A DNA stretch of 64,000 nucleotides. Origin: Deltaproteobacteria bacterium. Lineage in GTDB: Bacteria > UBA10199 > JACPAL01. The first letter of the stretch is position 1. Every line of letters begins with the position of its first letter. The stretch lies in contig JACPAK010000002.1 in the NCBI GenBank assembly GCA_016180845.1, forward strand, positions 248,001 to 312,000. The letters run 5' to 3'. A program made the position numbers and the translations under genes. Below, piece after piece: positions 40,305 to 48,407 of this stretch. The notes under the pieces are model-generated. The model saw only the letters and a program-made list of their open reading frames with translations. It had not been told where the DNA came from and made no database searches.

Positions 40305-42098
40305 GTGACCAAAAACATCAGAAACTTCTGTATCATTGCCCACATCGATCATGGCAAATCGACATTAGCCGACCGGATACTCGAATATACCGGCGCGATT
40401 TCGGAGCGGGAGAAGAAGGATCAGTTCCTTGACAAGATGGATTTGGAACGCGAGCGCGGGATTACGATCAAGGCACAGACGGTCCGGTTGCATTATAAAG
40501 CCAAAGACGGCCAAGAGTATATTTTCAATCTGATTGATACCCCCGGCCATGTCGATTTCCATTACGAGGTTTCCCGGAGCCTTGCCGCCTGCGAAGGGGC
40601 GCTGCTGGTCGTCGATGCCTCTCAGGGGGTCCAGGCCCAGACGGTCGCCAATGCCTATCTCGCGATCGATAACAATCTCGAACTTGTTCCCGTCATTAAC
40701 AAGATGGACCTGCCGACCGCCAATCCGGATGCGGTGAAGAAGGAGATCGAAGATGTGATCGGAATTCCTGCAGAGGATTCGGTGCTTGCCTCAGCGAAGA
40801 CCGGTTTGGGAGTTGCCGATATCCTCGAGTCGATAGTGAGACGGATTCCTCCTCCGAGTGGTGACAACAAGGGTCCCTTAAGGGCGCTACTTTTTGATAG
40901 CTGGTTTGATAACTATCTGGGGGTTGTTATCCTGATTCGAGTCATGGATGGCGAGATCCTTCCCGGGATGAAGATTCGTTTTGTCTCGACAGGAAAGGAT
41001 TATGAGGTTCAAAAGGTTGGTGTTTTTTCCCCTCATCCGGTTGAGGCGTCACGTTTAGGAACAGGAGAAGTTGGTTTTTTAACGGCAAATATCAAGTCGG
41101 TTCATGAGACTCGTATTGGTGACACTGTTACCGAGAGCTTACGACCCACCCTGAAACCACTTTCAGGATTCCGTCAGGCGAAACCGATGGTCTTTGCCGG
41201 CTTTTATCCGATCGATTCGACGCAGTACGAGCCGCTGAAGATGGCACTTGAGAAACTCCGACTCAATGACTCTTCGTTCTCTTTTGAGCCGGAGACATCG
41301 CAGGCGCTGGGCTTTGGATTTCGGTGCGGATTTTTGGGCCTGCTCCACATGGATATTATTCGGGAAAGGTTGGAGAGGGAGTACAACCTGCAGCTTGTTA
41401 CCACCGCCCCAACCGTTTCTTTCAAGGTCAAAACGACTAAAGGAACCTGGCGGACAATAGATAACCCGCAGCTTCTTCCCTCGGAACAGGAGATCGAATC
41501 AATGCAGGAGCCGTTCATCCGGGCGACGATCCATCTCCCGACACGGACGGTTGGCAATATCATCCAACTCTGTGCGGATCGGCGCGGCGTTCAAACGAAA
41601 CTTGAATATATCACACCGGAACGGACCCTCTTGAGCTATGAGCTCCCGTTTAGCGAGATCATGTTTGATTTTTACGACCGATTGAAGTCGCTCAGCCAGG
41701 GGTACGCCTCTCTCGACTATGAGTTCCTGGAATGGAGGGACGCCGATCTGATACGACTCAACATCCTGATTAACAACAGCCCTGTCGATGCGCTTTCGAT
41801 GATCCTGCATCGGGAAAAAGCGGCTGAGCGCGGACGAGAGATCGTCAAAAAACTCCGGGAGGCGATCCCGCGTCAGATGTACGAAGTCGCCTTGCAGGCG
41901 GCGATAGGGGGGCGCGTTATCGCGAGAGAAAATGTCAAGGCGCTTCGAAAGAATGTGACGGCTAAATGTTACGGTGGTGATATTACCCGTAAAAGGAAGT
42001 TGCTAGAGAAACAAAAAGAGGGTAAAAAACGGATGAAGCAGGTGGGAAATGTTGAGATCCCGCCCGAGGCTTTTTTGGCTGTATTGAAGGTTGATTAA
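40305..42098 (+). CDS. lepA: Elongation factor 4 (LepA)
   Basis: 597 residues, GTG start. Translational GTPase that back-translocates or helps biogenesis of ribosomes. G motifs: [14 protein letters not shown] (G1), [12 protein letters not shown] (G3), NKMDLP (G4). The LepA-specific C-terminal domain is intact ([20 protein letters not shown]). Followed by lepB with a 3-nt gap, the classical lepA-lepB pair. No Shine-Dalgarno precedes the GTG. Confidence 0.97.
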   Translation: MTKNIRNFCIIAHIDHGKSTLADRILEYTGAISEREKKDQFLDKMDLERERGITIKAQTVRLHYKAKDGQEYIFNLIDTPGHVDFHYEVSRSLAACEGALLVVDASQGVQAQTVANAYLAIDNNLELVPVINKMDLPTANPDAVKKEIEDVIGIPAEDSVLASAKTGLGVADILESIVRRIPPPSGDNKGPLRALLFDSWFDNYLGVVILIRVMDGEILPGMKIRFVSTGKDYEVQKVGVFSPHPVEASRLGTGEVGFLTANIKSVHETRIGDTVTESLRPTLKPLSGFRQAKPMVFAGFYPIDSTQYEPLKMALEKLRLNDSSFSFEPETSQALGFGFRCGFLGLLHMDIIRERLEREYNLQLVTTAPTVSFKVKTTKGTWRTIDNPQLLPSEQEIESMQEPFIRATIHLPTRTVGNIIQLCADRRGVQTKLEYITPERTLLSYELPFSEIMFDFYDRLKSLSQGYASLDYEFLEWRDADLIRLNILINNSPVDALSMILHREKAAERGREIVKKLREAIPRQMYEVALQAAIGGRVIARENVKALRKNVTAKCYGGDITRKRKLLEKQKEGKKRMKQVGNVEIPPEAFLAVLKVD

Positions 42099-42101
42099 AC
42101 G

Positions 42102-42872
42102 ATGAACCCGACAGATCCGATCTTCATAGGACCGAAAAAGAAGGGGAAACTTCGGGAAACTTTCGAGTCTCTTTTCGTCGCCTTTCTGATCGCCTTTTTT
42201 ATCCGTTCTTTTGTGATCGAGGCGTTCAAGATTCCGTCAGGTTCCATGAAGCCGACCCTTCTTGTTGGAGACCATATCTTTGTGAACAAATTTATTTACG
42301 GTCTGCGGATCCCCTTCACAAAAAAACGGATTGTTAACTATAAAACCCCTGAGCGGGGAGAGGCGATTGTCTTTATTTATCCTCTCGATGAAGGGAAGGA
42401 TTTTATTAAACGGGTTGTGGGGCTCCCTGGAGATCAGATTCGACTGAGTGGCGATGAAATTTACGTCAATAGAACCCCGATTGCCAGGAGTGCTTTGAAG
42501 ATCGAATCGGGACAAAAACATGATCTGGCCTTGATTCCAGTCGTTCGTGATGCCGTAGCGGATGAGGCAAAAATCAAGGCGATCCCCTATTCACCCGATT
42601 GGGAAAATTTTTCTTATTTTTCGGAGTCACAGGGGAGAAATCAATATCTTGTCCAGATCGATTCAAATCCGTCCTACTGGAACGGTGAGTTCGCTGTCCC
42701 TCCTCACCATCTTTTTGTCATGGGAGACAATCGCGACAATTCCTCGGACTCACGTGATTGGGGTTTTGTCCCGATGGAGAATGTGAAGGGGAGGGCGATG
42801 TTCGTCTGGCTCTCACTCGACTCTGATCGAAAGACACTCCGTTGGGACCGGTTTGGAAAGTGGATTCACTAA
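42102..42872 (+). CDS. lepB: Signal peptidase I
   Basis: 256 residues. Removes signal peptides at the inner membrane. N-terminal anchor (about 20-40); catalytic Ser in IPSGSMKPTLL and Lys in FIKRVVGLPGD; the C-terminal GDNRDNSSDSRDWG box is intact. Directly follows lepA. It converges on the minus-strand orphan gene without overlap and with no clear terminator. Confidence 0.97.
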   Translation: MNPTDPIFIGPKKKGKLRETFESLFVAFLIAFFIRSFVIEAFKIPSGSMKPTLLVGDHIFVNKFIYGLRIPFTKKRIVNYKTPERGEAIVFIYPLDEGKDFIKRVVGLPGDQIRLSGDEIYVNRTPIARSALKIESGQKHDLALIPVVRDAVADEAKIKAIPYSPDWENFSYFSESQGRNQYLVQIDSNPSYWNGEFAVPPHHLFVMGDNRDNSSDSRDWGFVPMENVKGRAMFVWLSLDSDRKTLRWDRFGKWIH

Positions 42873-42892
42873 TTTTCTAAGTCGGAACGAGG

Positions 42893-43378
42893 TCACTCCA
42901 TTTTTGTAACGGCAATGATTCCTCCAATCGAGAGGGCGCTCAGAACCAACATTAGGGGGATCATTGGCCCCTTGAACACTGCATTAAAGGTACTATGGAC
43001 GGCGTAGCTGAAACCGTTTTTGGCAGTTCTATGTTCAAGATATAGTTTTGTACCAACGATCAAAAAGGCTGTTGCTGAGGCGGCCGCCCATTGGATCGGA
43101 ATGGTTTTAGCCATCGTTTCCAGAAAAAATCCGGTTTCATTCAGACGATCTGTTCCTTTGCGGCGGATATACCATGTTGTCAGAAGAGAGGCCGTTCCAA
43201 ACGCAGCAAGTCCCATAAGCCCATTCCCTCCAGCCGCGGCCAAAACAGACTTAAGACGGATTGTCTTGCATTGAAGTTCTTCGGCCGCCCCTAATCCGGC
43301 CAACAACAGCGCACCAGCAGCTCCCCCGGCAGTCGGTCCCCACCAGAAGTTTCGTTGTTCAACTTTGTTAATTGGCAT
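42893..43378 (-). CDS. Multi-pass membrane protein, unknown
   Basis: 161 residues with about four hydrophobic helices (near 14-32, 45-70, 95-110, 135-157). Not recognised. Small-residue helix packing (GGAAGALLLAGLGAA, AAAGGNGLMGLAA). Last gene of the minus-strand group after the tandem-ACT gene, 18 nt downstream of it. Confidence 0.6.
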   Translation of the reverse strand: MPINKVEQRNFWWGPTAGGAAGALLLAGLGAAEELQCKTIRLKSVLAAAGGNGLMGLAAFGTASLLTTWYIRRKGTDRLNETGFFLETMAKTIPIQWAAASATAFLIVGTKLYLEHRTAKNGFSYAVHSTFNAVFKGPMIPLMLVLSALSIGGIIAVTKME

Positions 43379-43396
43379 ATCGCCTACTCTGCTTCT

Positions 43397-43801
43397 TCAT
43401 TTTTTCAAGAGTTTCAACGTCTCTTCGTTATTATTCGTGCTGAGCAGCAGGATCGGATGGACCTGACCCTGGGCCGAGGTGTAGAGATAACGGATATCGA
43501 TTCCTGCCTGACCCAACTTCGTCGCGATCGCTGCTAACTCACCCGCCTTGTTGTTGAGTTCAATACTGATCACGTCAAACTCCTCAGGATGATAACCATG
43601 CTTCTCCCAGAGTTTTTCGGCCTTCTCGTTGTCACTCGTTAGGATGTCAAGATAGGCCCAGTCGTTTAAGTGAAAGGTGTTGATCGCCTCGACATTGATA
43701 TGCGCCTCAGCAAGCGGGCTCAAGATCCTTCCTAATTCTCCGACATGATCTTGTACCCTAAGTCTCACTCCGCGAAGTCGTTTTGCCTGATAAGAACTCA
43801 T
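43397..43801 (-). CDS. Tandem ACT-domain protein
   Basis: 134 residues made of two ACT domains (about 8-70 and 74-134): VRLRVQDHVGELGRILSPLA and ISIELNNKAGELAAIATKL. ACT domains bind amino acids or other small ligands; no enzyme is fused, so this is probably a free-standing sensor or regulator. AGGAGG ribosome site before the ATG. Ligand unknown. Confidence 0.85.
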   Translation of the reverse strand: MSSYQAKRLRGVRLRVQDHVGELGRILSPLAEAHINVEAINTFHLNDWAYLDILTSDNEKAEKLWEKHGYHPEEFDVISIELNNKAGELAAIATKLGQAGIDIRYLYTSAQGQVHPILLLSTNNNEETLKLLKK

Positions 43802-43810
43802 GAGATCCTC

Positions 43811-44239
43811 CTATTCCTTTACCGTAACGGTAATCTTTTCCGAAATGACCGGTGGATGATGCGGGATATGAGTCAAATCTCCCAAAAGTAGCTGCAACGT
43901 ATGTTTTCCAGCTGGCAGGGTTATTGTCGTTTCCGTCTCTCCTCCACCAAAGTGGCGATGGTGGTCGTCCTTTGGAATCGGGGCGTTCAGGGCAGGCAAT
44001 TTCTCAAGATCGATCAAGAGATGATGATGCCCGGTGTTCTCCTTCAGGATTCCTGCCGGTGCCACTCCCATTCCTTTCAGACCAAATCGTACCGTCACTG
44101 GATTGGAAACGGTCTCTCCATCTTTTGGTGAAATGAAGTAGAGATGGGCCTCCTTCGGTGCCTTTTTTCGTTCGTCTGCTGAGATCACTCCGATAAAGAA
44201 GGGAAGGACCAGGAGAAAAAGAAAATATTTCCGAAACAT
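43811..44239 (-). CDS. DUF4399-like exported protein
   Basis: 142 residues from ATG 44239; an upstream TTG is possible. Signal peptide (about 1-20, FLFLLVLPFFIGVISA). His-rich conserved core: KENTGHHHLLID and PKDDHHRHFGGGETET, ending in LPAGKHTLQLLLGD, which fits the DUF4399 family. The His clusters could bind metal; this is speculation. Its upstream TTGACA (44269-44274) has no good -10. Confidence 0.8.
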   Translation of the reverse strand: MFRKYFLFLLVLPFFIGVISADERKKAPKEAHLYFISPKDGETVSNPVTVRFGLKGMGVAPAGILKENTGHHHLLIDLEKLPALNAPIPKDDHHRHFGGGETETTITLPAGKHTLQLLLGDLTHIPHHPPVISEKITVTVKE

Positions 44240-44294
44240 GGCGTTTTTTTCACACAAGAGGTTTCTGTTGTCAATCAGCGTTCATGAATGATTT

Positions 44295-45860
44295 CTAGGG
44301 GGGACCGACGTAGACCTTGACGATACTCGGATCACTTTCATCCTTGCCCAGGGGTCTGATAACAAACTCTTCTGAAATTTCATCTGTATAGGACTGCCCA
44401 AGGGTCAAAAGACTATCAAAAGTATCAAACTCCGAAAAGGAATTTGGGCGCATATCCAGCAGACTCGTCTTGGGAACCTGAAATGTGGCACAGGTAATCG
44501 TCGCGGACGTGGGGCCTGTTGACGTGTAAGTCGAATAATCAAACTGAGAGGCACGACGGATGGCGATCGCCCCCGCTTGGGTATTAAAATCGTCGAGGTC
44601 CGATAAATAAAGGGTGAGAAACGGAATCAACTCATCATTGGAATCAATGACGAGTGTTCGTCCAGAACGGTTGATTTCCAGGCAGCGGCAGAGAGAAGAA
44701 GAATCGGAGTCACCAGATAGAGAAGGCAACGAGCTCACACGGCTGTTTAAAGTTTTGAAAGTCCGAATATAGGTCCCATCGCTACCTGTCACCATCGGAT
44801 CGACTTCACAACAGGTCGACCACCCCAGTGATTTTTTGTAATAACCATTGGTATCCTTGAACTGCATCCCTTGTCCCATCACATCATAGTAATCATCGTA
44901 ATCCCCTGATGGGCACGACTCGCGCTCTATTCTCGAGCCGCAGTTAAATGAACCTGCGTGAGACCTGATTCCCAGGCCATGCAAAAATTCCTGCCGCATT
45001 GCATATTCGGCATAGGTTCTGATCGTCTCATAGTCATAATCGCCGTAATCGAGTTCAGGTGAGGGATCGAGCGCGGTCACATTGTACCAGGCGATACCAA
45101 TAGCATTGGGTTGTTCTGCTGTGTAAGCACTAATGAATCCTATATCGCCATAACCCGCAGGTTGCCACCCTCGATCTGGCATAAGATAATTTTCAATTGC
45201 CGGCGTAACGACGATCAGAAACTGGCATTGTGAAAAATCGATACGTGACTCGGCAGCCGGAATAATGAGATCCAAATCTAGCGTGTCAGGATTTGCGGTT
45301 TCAGGCAGGTCCACATCAATCCACTCCTCCGGACAGGGGCCATCGGGATGCAGTCGTTGATAAGAAATCTCCTCAATATCCCTCATGAGCTCACCGAGTC
45401 GATAACAAACCGACCATCGATCCATCGGGAGCGGATCAGAGGGTCTCTTGGCAAGGATAACACAGGTATTAAGACTTCCCGTTGATGAAAACCCTAACTC
45501 CCCACTGCAATAACTCCCCCCATGTCGGCGACCCCCATCTTTTCCGGTATCCATAGGAGGTGGGGTCCGAGTTCGCAGATCTCCTGGAGGAGGAAATTGA
45601 GGTAAGCCAACAACTCCATGACGTTTACCAAATAAACTGGGTTTCTTTTTTAGATAAATCTCTTTTCCGGGGGTTGCTTTTTTAAAATACCTCTTGGCAA
45701 TGGGCAAATGAGCCAGTTTTGTTCGTGCCTGGAGAAGCGTGATCTTCTGGGGTGATTTAACTTTCGGTTTCTTTTGTTTATTTGGAACCTTGGCCTGAAT
45801 GTCTTGTCCCGCAAGCAGGAGAAGTGAAACAGACAGGATAAGAAACAGTTTCCGACGCAT
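44295..45860 (-). CDS. Secreted M11 (gametolysin)-like metallopeptidase with QExxH motif
   Basis: 521 residues with a signal peptide (about 1-23). The active-site region reads QEFLHGLGIRSH (290-301): the first zinc His of HExxHxxGxxH is Gln. Downstream DYYDVMGQGMQF (about 322-335) supplies the Met-turn, followed by KSLGWSTC, an order typical of gametolysin-type M11 peptidases. QExxH is known from Volvox M11 enzymes. Here the third His is one residue farther than usual, so activity is uncertain. Basic N-terminus (about 24-80) and several Cys pairs suggest an exported, processed protein. Leaderless-type promoter. Confidence 0.78.
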   Translation of the reverse strand: MRRKLFLILSVSLLLLAGQDIQAKVPNKQKKPKVKSPQKITLLQARTKLAHLPIAKRYFKKATPGKEIYLKKKPSLFGKRHGVVGLPQFPPPGDLRTRTPPPMDTGKDGGRRHGGSYCSGELGFSSTGSLNTCVILAKRPSDPLPMDRWSVCYRLGELMRDIEEISYQRLHPDGPCPEEWIDVDLPETANPDTLDLDLIIPAAESRIDFSQCQFLIVVTPAIENYLMPDRGWQPAGYGDIGFISAYTAEQPNAIGIAWYNVTALDPSPELDYGDYDYETIRTYAEYAMRQEFLHGLGIRSHAGSFNCGSRIERESCPSGDYDDYYDVMGQGMQFKDTNGYYKKSLGWSTCCEVDPMVTGSDGTYIRTFKTLNSRVSSLPSLSGDSDSSSLCRCLEINRSGRTLVIDSNDELIPFLTLYLSDLDDFNTQAGAIAIRRASQFDYSTYTSTGPTSATITCATFQVPKTSLLDMRPNSFSEFDTFDSLLTLGQSYTDEISEEFVIRPLGKDESDPSIVKVYVGPP

Positions 45861-45869
45861 CTATTTGGA

Positions 45870-45897
45870 ATTTTAGCATATTGAGTGTTTATAGCAA
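45870..45897 (-). promoter_or_regulatory. Promoter of the M11-like peptidase gene, leaderless type
   Basis: Minus strand TTGCTA (45892-45897), 16-bp spacer, TAAAAT (45870-45875), then 9 nt to the ATG. No Shine-Dalgarno. Divergent to the HigB-type toxin promoter. Confidence 0.5.
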
Positions 45898-45902
45898 GCT
45901 CA

Positions 45903-45919
45903 CTAATATTTTCAGAGGT
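45903..45919. repeat. 17-bp direct repeat, left copy
   Basis: CTAATATTTTCAGAGGT, identical to 47367-47383. The two copies enclose the HigB-type toxin, the decayed antitoxin and an orphan gene. Confidence 0.85.
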
Positions 45920-45947
45920 TGACTCCGTACCTGTTGGTTGGTACATC
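45919..45947 (+). promoter_or_regulatory. Promoter of the HigB-type toxin gene, leaderless type
   Basis: TTGACT (45919-45924), 17-bp spacer, TACATC (45942-45947), 8 nt to GTG 45956. It abuts the 17-bp direct repeat, which may act as an operator. Confidence 0.5.
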
Positions 45948-45955
45948 TATCCTCA

Positions 45956-46291
45956 GTGAAACTCGAGATCCGGTTCTTCCAGACGGCGCGTGGCGATGAG
46001 CCTGTAAAGGATTACATGAAAGAATTGTCTGCCAAGGATCGGACCAAGATTGGAGGGTGCCTGCGTGTCTTGGAAGTAACCGGCAGGCTCGATATGCCGC
46101 ACGGGAGAAAGATGGCGGGACAAAAGGATCTCTTTGAGATCAGGGCAGGTCGTCACCGGGTCTTTTATGCATTTTTTGAAGGGGAGATTGTCCTCCTCCA
46201 TGCGTTTATGAAGAAGTCGCAGGAGACCCCCAAGGGGGAGATCGAACTGGCTTTAAGGCGGTTCGCCAATTACGTCAGTTTGGGAGGGTAA
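45956..46291 (+). CDS. RelE/HigB-type toxin (phage Gp49-like family)
   Basis: 111 residues from GTG 45956, chosen for promoter spacing; a TTG at 45938 would lie inside the promoter. Gp49-like/HigB fold: FFQTARGDEPVKDYMKEL, GGCLRVLEVTGRLDMP, KDLFEIRAGRHRVFYAF, and VLLHAFMKKSQETPKGE. Such toxins cleave mRNA on the ribosome. The toxin comes first and the antitoxin second, as in HigBA, but the antitoxin is broken. Confidence 0.88.
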   Translation: MKLEIRFFQTARGDEPVKDYMKELSAKDRTKIGGCLRVLEVTGRLDMPHGRKMAGQKDLFEIRAGRHRVFYAFFEGEIVLLHAFMKKSQETPKGEIELALRRFANYVSLGG

Positions 46292-46292
46292 A

Positions 46293-46554
46293 ATGAAAAC
46301 AAATCCACACAGAGGGTCCAGTTTTTCGAACTTCTTGAAAGAGGAGCTAAAAGACCCGGAATTTGCCCGGGAGTTTCAGAAGGTAACGGCCGAGATCATG
46401 ATCGGGCAGATGGTTCGAAGAATCGTCATATTTTGTGACCTACGCCGATTTTATCAAGTTTCCGGCCGTGGCGGACTACACGAGATTCGGCGGCCATGTT
46501 GCGGAGGACTTTCGCCAGCTTTGCAGGGTGGTATCGGGAGAGGAAGTGTTGTAG
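46293..46554 (+). pseudogene. Decayed HigA-like antitoxin with a fused foreign remnant
   Basis: Begins like a HigA antitoxin just after the toxin stop codon (MKTNPHRGSSFSNFLKEEL, DPEFAREFQK), but no helix-turn-helix follows. From about 46434 a shifted frame (+1) carries a coherent stretch TYADFIKFPAVADYTRFGG to a TAG at 46552-46554, while the original frame runs on as Arg/Gly-rich nonsense to 46655. It looks like a join of an antitoxin 5' end to another gene's 3' end, or a frameshift. A working antitoxin is not apparent. Confidence 0.6.
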
Positions 46555-46562
46555 CCGCTTTT

Positions 46563-47321
46563 TTAACCGGCAAGTGGCATCAGCGGCAAGACCCCATTGT
46601 CAATTTCAACGCCAAGCATTTTCTCCAAAATCTCTTTGGCAACAACCAATCCTGAACGGTTTGCAATAAGATCTTTTCCAGAAATAATCCTACTACCAAG
46701 GGTTACTCTGTGATGAGTACTCTCATAGCCTCGGCTGGAACCATCAATCGTCAGTGTGCCGGTTTTAAAGGGATCACCGCGCATATTACCGGCGCAAACG
46801 ACCTCCTCAGCACCATTGCCGAGAACGAGGCAAGAATGCGGTGCCACTTGATTTGTTGAGTATCTTAAAACATGTTTACCATCTTGTTGATGGACGATCA
46901 CATACTTGACCACGGATCCATCATAGTTACTAAGATCGCCAATCTTCCTGACTTCGTAGACCGGTTTGTCGCCCGCCAGTAATTCCCTGTTAATAGTTGG
47001 AGGCTCGTTTGATTTAAGAGGAAGCGGACGCAACGGCATTCTCACGGGTGGTATTGGATCGAGCACTCTTTCTCTCGGTCGTTCCAGAGGTAAACTAGGT
47101 GGTCTGGTAAGTGAGCGTCCAATTGGTCTCCGGAACAGATAAAGGAGACCTACCGCGGTGACAACACCGATAGCAATTATAAATAGCCTGTTTTTATTGG
47201 AATTTTCATATGAGTCGGTGCTTTGATCAGGAAATTCTGTTGCGGCCAATAAGGTCAGTATAGACAATCCCTGAGAGAGTCCTAAAAATGCTGGTGGTGT
47301 CGCAAATAGGTTGATGGCCAT
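46563..47321 (-). CDS. Single-pass membrane protein, unknown
   Basis: 252 residues. One transmembrane segment (about 46-63, FIIAIGVVTAVGLLYLF) after a soluble N-terminus, a Pro/Arg-rich linker (about 64-105) and a C-terminal domain (about 115-252: PVYEVRKIGDLSNYDG, KYVIVHQQDGKHVLRY). Same layout as the orphan at 7194. Not recognised. It converges on the decayed antitoxin and lies within the direct-repeat-bracketed segment. Confidence 0.65.
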   Translation of the reverse strand: MAINLFATPPAFLGLSQGLSILTLLAATEFPDQSTDSYENSNKNRLFIIAIGVVTAVGLLYLFRRPIGRSLTRPPSLPLERPRERVLDPIPPVRMPLRPLPLKSNEPPTINRELLAGDKPVYEVRKIGDLSNYDGSVVKYVIVHQQDGKHVLRYSTNQVAPHSCLVLGNGAEEVVCAGNMRGDPFKTGTLTIDGSSRGYESTHHRVTLGSRIISGKDLIANRSGLVVAKEILEKMLGVEIDNGVLPLMPLAG

Positions 47322-47366
47322 TACAAGCGGGTTTTCGGCGGACGGGCGAAAAAGTTGCGTCCGGGG

Positions 47367-47383
47367 CTAATATTTTCAGAGGT
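47367..47383. repeat. 17-bp direct repeat, right copy
   Basis: Identical to 45903-45919; here it lies 18 nt upstream of the pyrB -35 box. Confidence 0.85.
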
Positions 47384-47401
47384 GATATCCCGTCCTGTCA
47401 C

Positions 47402-47431
47402 TTGACAACTCCCAGCTCAGTCCGGTACACA
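47402..47431 (+). promoter_or_regulatory. Promoter of the pyrB-pyrC-carA-ilvA-carB operon
   Basis: Consensus TTGACA (47402-47407), 18-bp spacer, TACACA (47426-47431), then 10 nt to the pyrB ATG and no ribosome site. No attenuator or PyrR-binding structure was seen. Confidence 0.45.
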
Positions 47432-47441
47432 CGCTTCTTTA

Positions 47442-48407
47442 ATGACCGCGAAAAAACAGAAGAAACCCTCCGCTCCGCGGGAAGGTTTTTTTTTACCTGG
47501 AAAAGATCTCTTAGGGATTAAAGACCTTCCGACAACGCTTATCACCCGGATTCTTGATCACGCAGACCAGTTTAAAAAAGGGCGGTCGGATTTAACCTTA
47601 CGGGGGAAGACGATCATCAACCTCTTCTTTGAACCCTCAACACGTACCCGAACCTCGTTCGAATTAGCGGCGAGGAAATTAGGGGCTGCTGTGATCAACA
47701 TGAGCCCTCAAACCTCGAGTCTCACGAAGGGGGAATCTCTCAAGGATATGGTGGAAAATCTGGAGGCGATGCACCCGGATCTCCTCGTGGTGCGTCATGC
47801 GGCGAGTGGCGTCCCGGGACTTGTCGCCCACTACACGAAGGCGAGTGTGATTAGCGCCGGGGATGGTTCCCACGAGCACCCGACCCAGGCCCTCTTGGAT
47901 CTTTACACCGTCCGGAAAATTTTGGGGAGGATTGCGGGGATTCGAATCCTGATCGTGGGGGACTTGGCCTACAGTCGAGTGGCCCGTTCCAATATCTATG
48001 GGTTTTCAAAAATGGGGGCGAAGGTGACTGCGGTCGGTCCTGCTACCTTGATTCCACCGGGACTCGAGAAACTAGGGGCCGAGATTTCAACGGACCTTCG
48101 TGCCCATCTCCCGAAGGCCGATGTCGTCATGTTGCTTCGAATCCAACGCGAGAGGCAGGAAACCCTTAATTTTCCTAGTCTGGCTGAGTACACGCGTTTC
48201 TATGGACTCACGAAAGATCTCCTCCCCCTCTTAAAACCCGGGGCGCTCATTATGCATCCGGGGCCAATTAATCGTGGGGTTGAGATCGATCCGGAGATTG
48301 CTGATATGAGGGGGGAAAAGGGGGGGCCGCGTACCGTGATCCTGGATCAAGTCGAAAACGCAACCGCCGTTCGAATGGCGGTGCTCTCGATGTGGGGGAA
48401 GAGATGA
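47442..48407 (+). CDS. pyrB: Aspartate carbamoyltransferase, catalytic subunit
   Basis: 321 residues. Forms carbamoyl-aspartate in pyrimidine synthesis. Motifs: FEPSTRTRTSFELAARKLG (carbamoyl phosphate site), HEHPTQALLDLYT, and HPGPINRGVEI near the C-terminus. No pyrI regulatory gene adjacent. Overlaps pyrC by 4 nt. Confidence 0.97.
   Translation: MTAKKQKKPSAPREGFFLPGKDLLGIKDLPTTLITRILDHADQFKKGRSDLTLRGKTIINLFFEPSTRTRTSFELAARKLGAAVINMSPQTSSLTKGESLKDMVENLEAMHPDLLVVRHAASGVPGLVAHYTKASVISAGDGSHEHPTQALLDLYTVRKILGRIAGIRILIVGDLAYSRVARSNIYGFSKMGAKVTAVGPATLIPPGLEKLGAEISTDLRAHLPKADVVMLLRIQRERQETLNFPSLAEYTRFYGLTKDLLPLLKPGALIMHPGPINRGVEIDPEIADMRGEKGGPRTVILDQVENATAVRMAVLSMWGKR

Noticed and set aside
46293-46655. 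Intact 120-residue antitoxin
   Set aside because: Only the first 35 or so residues look like an antitoxin; the rest is Arg/Gly/Cys-rich and another frame codes better.
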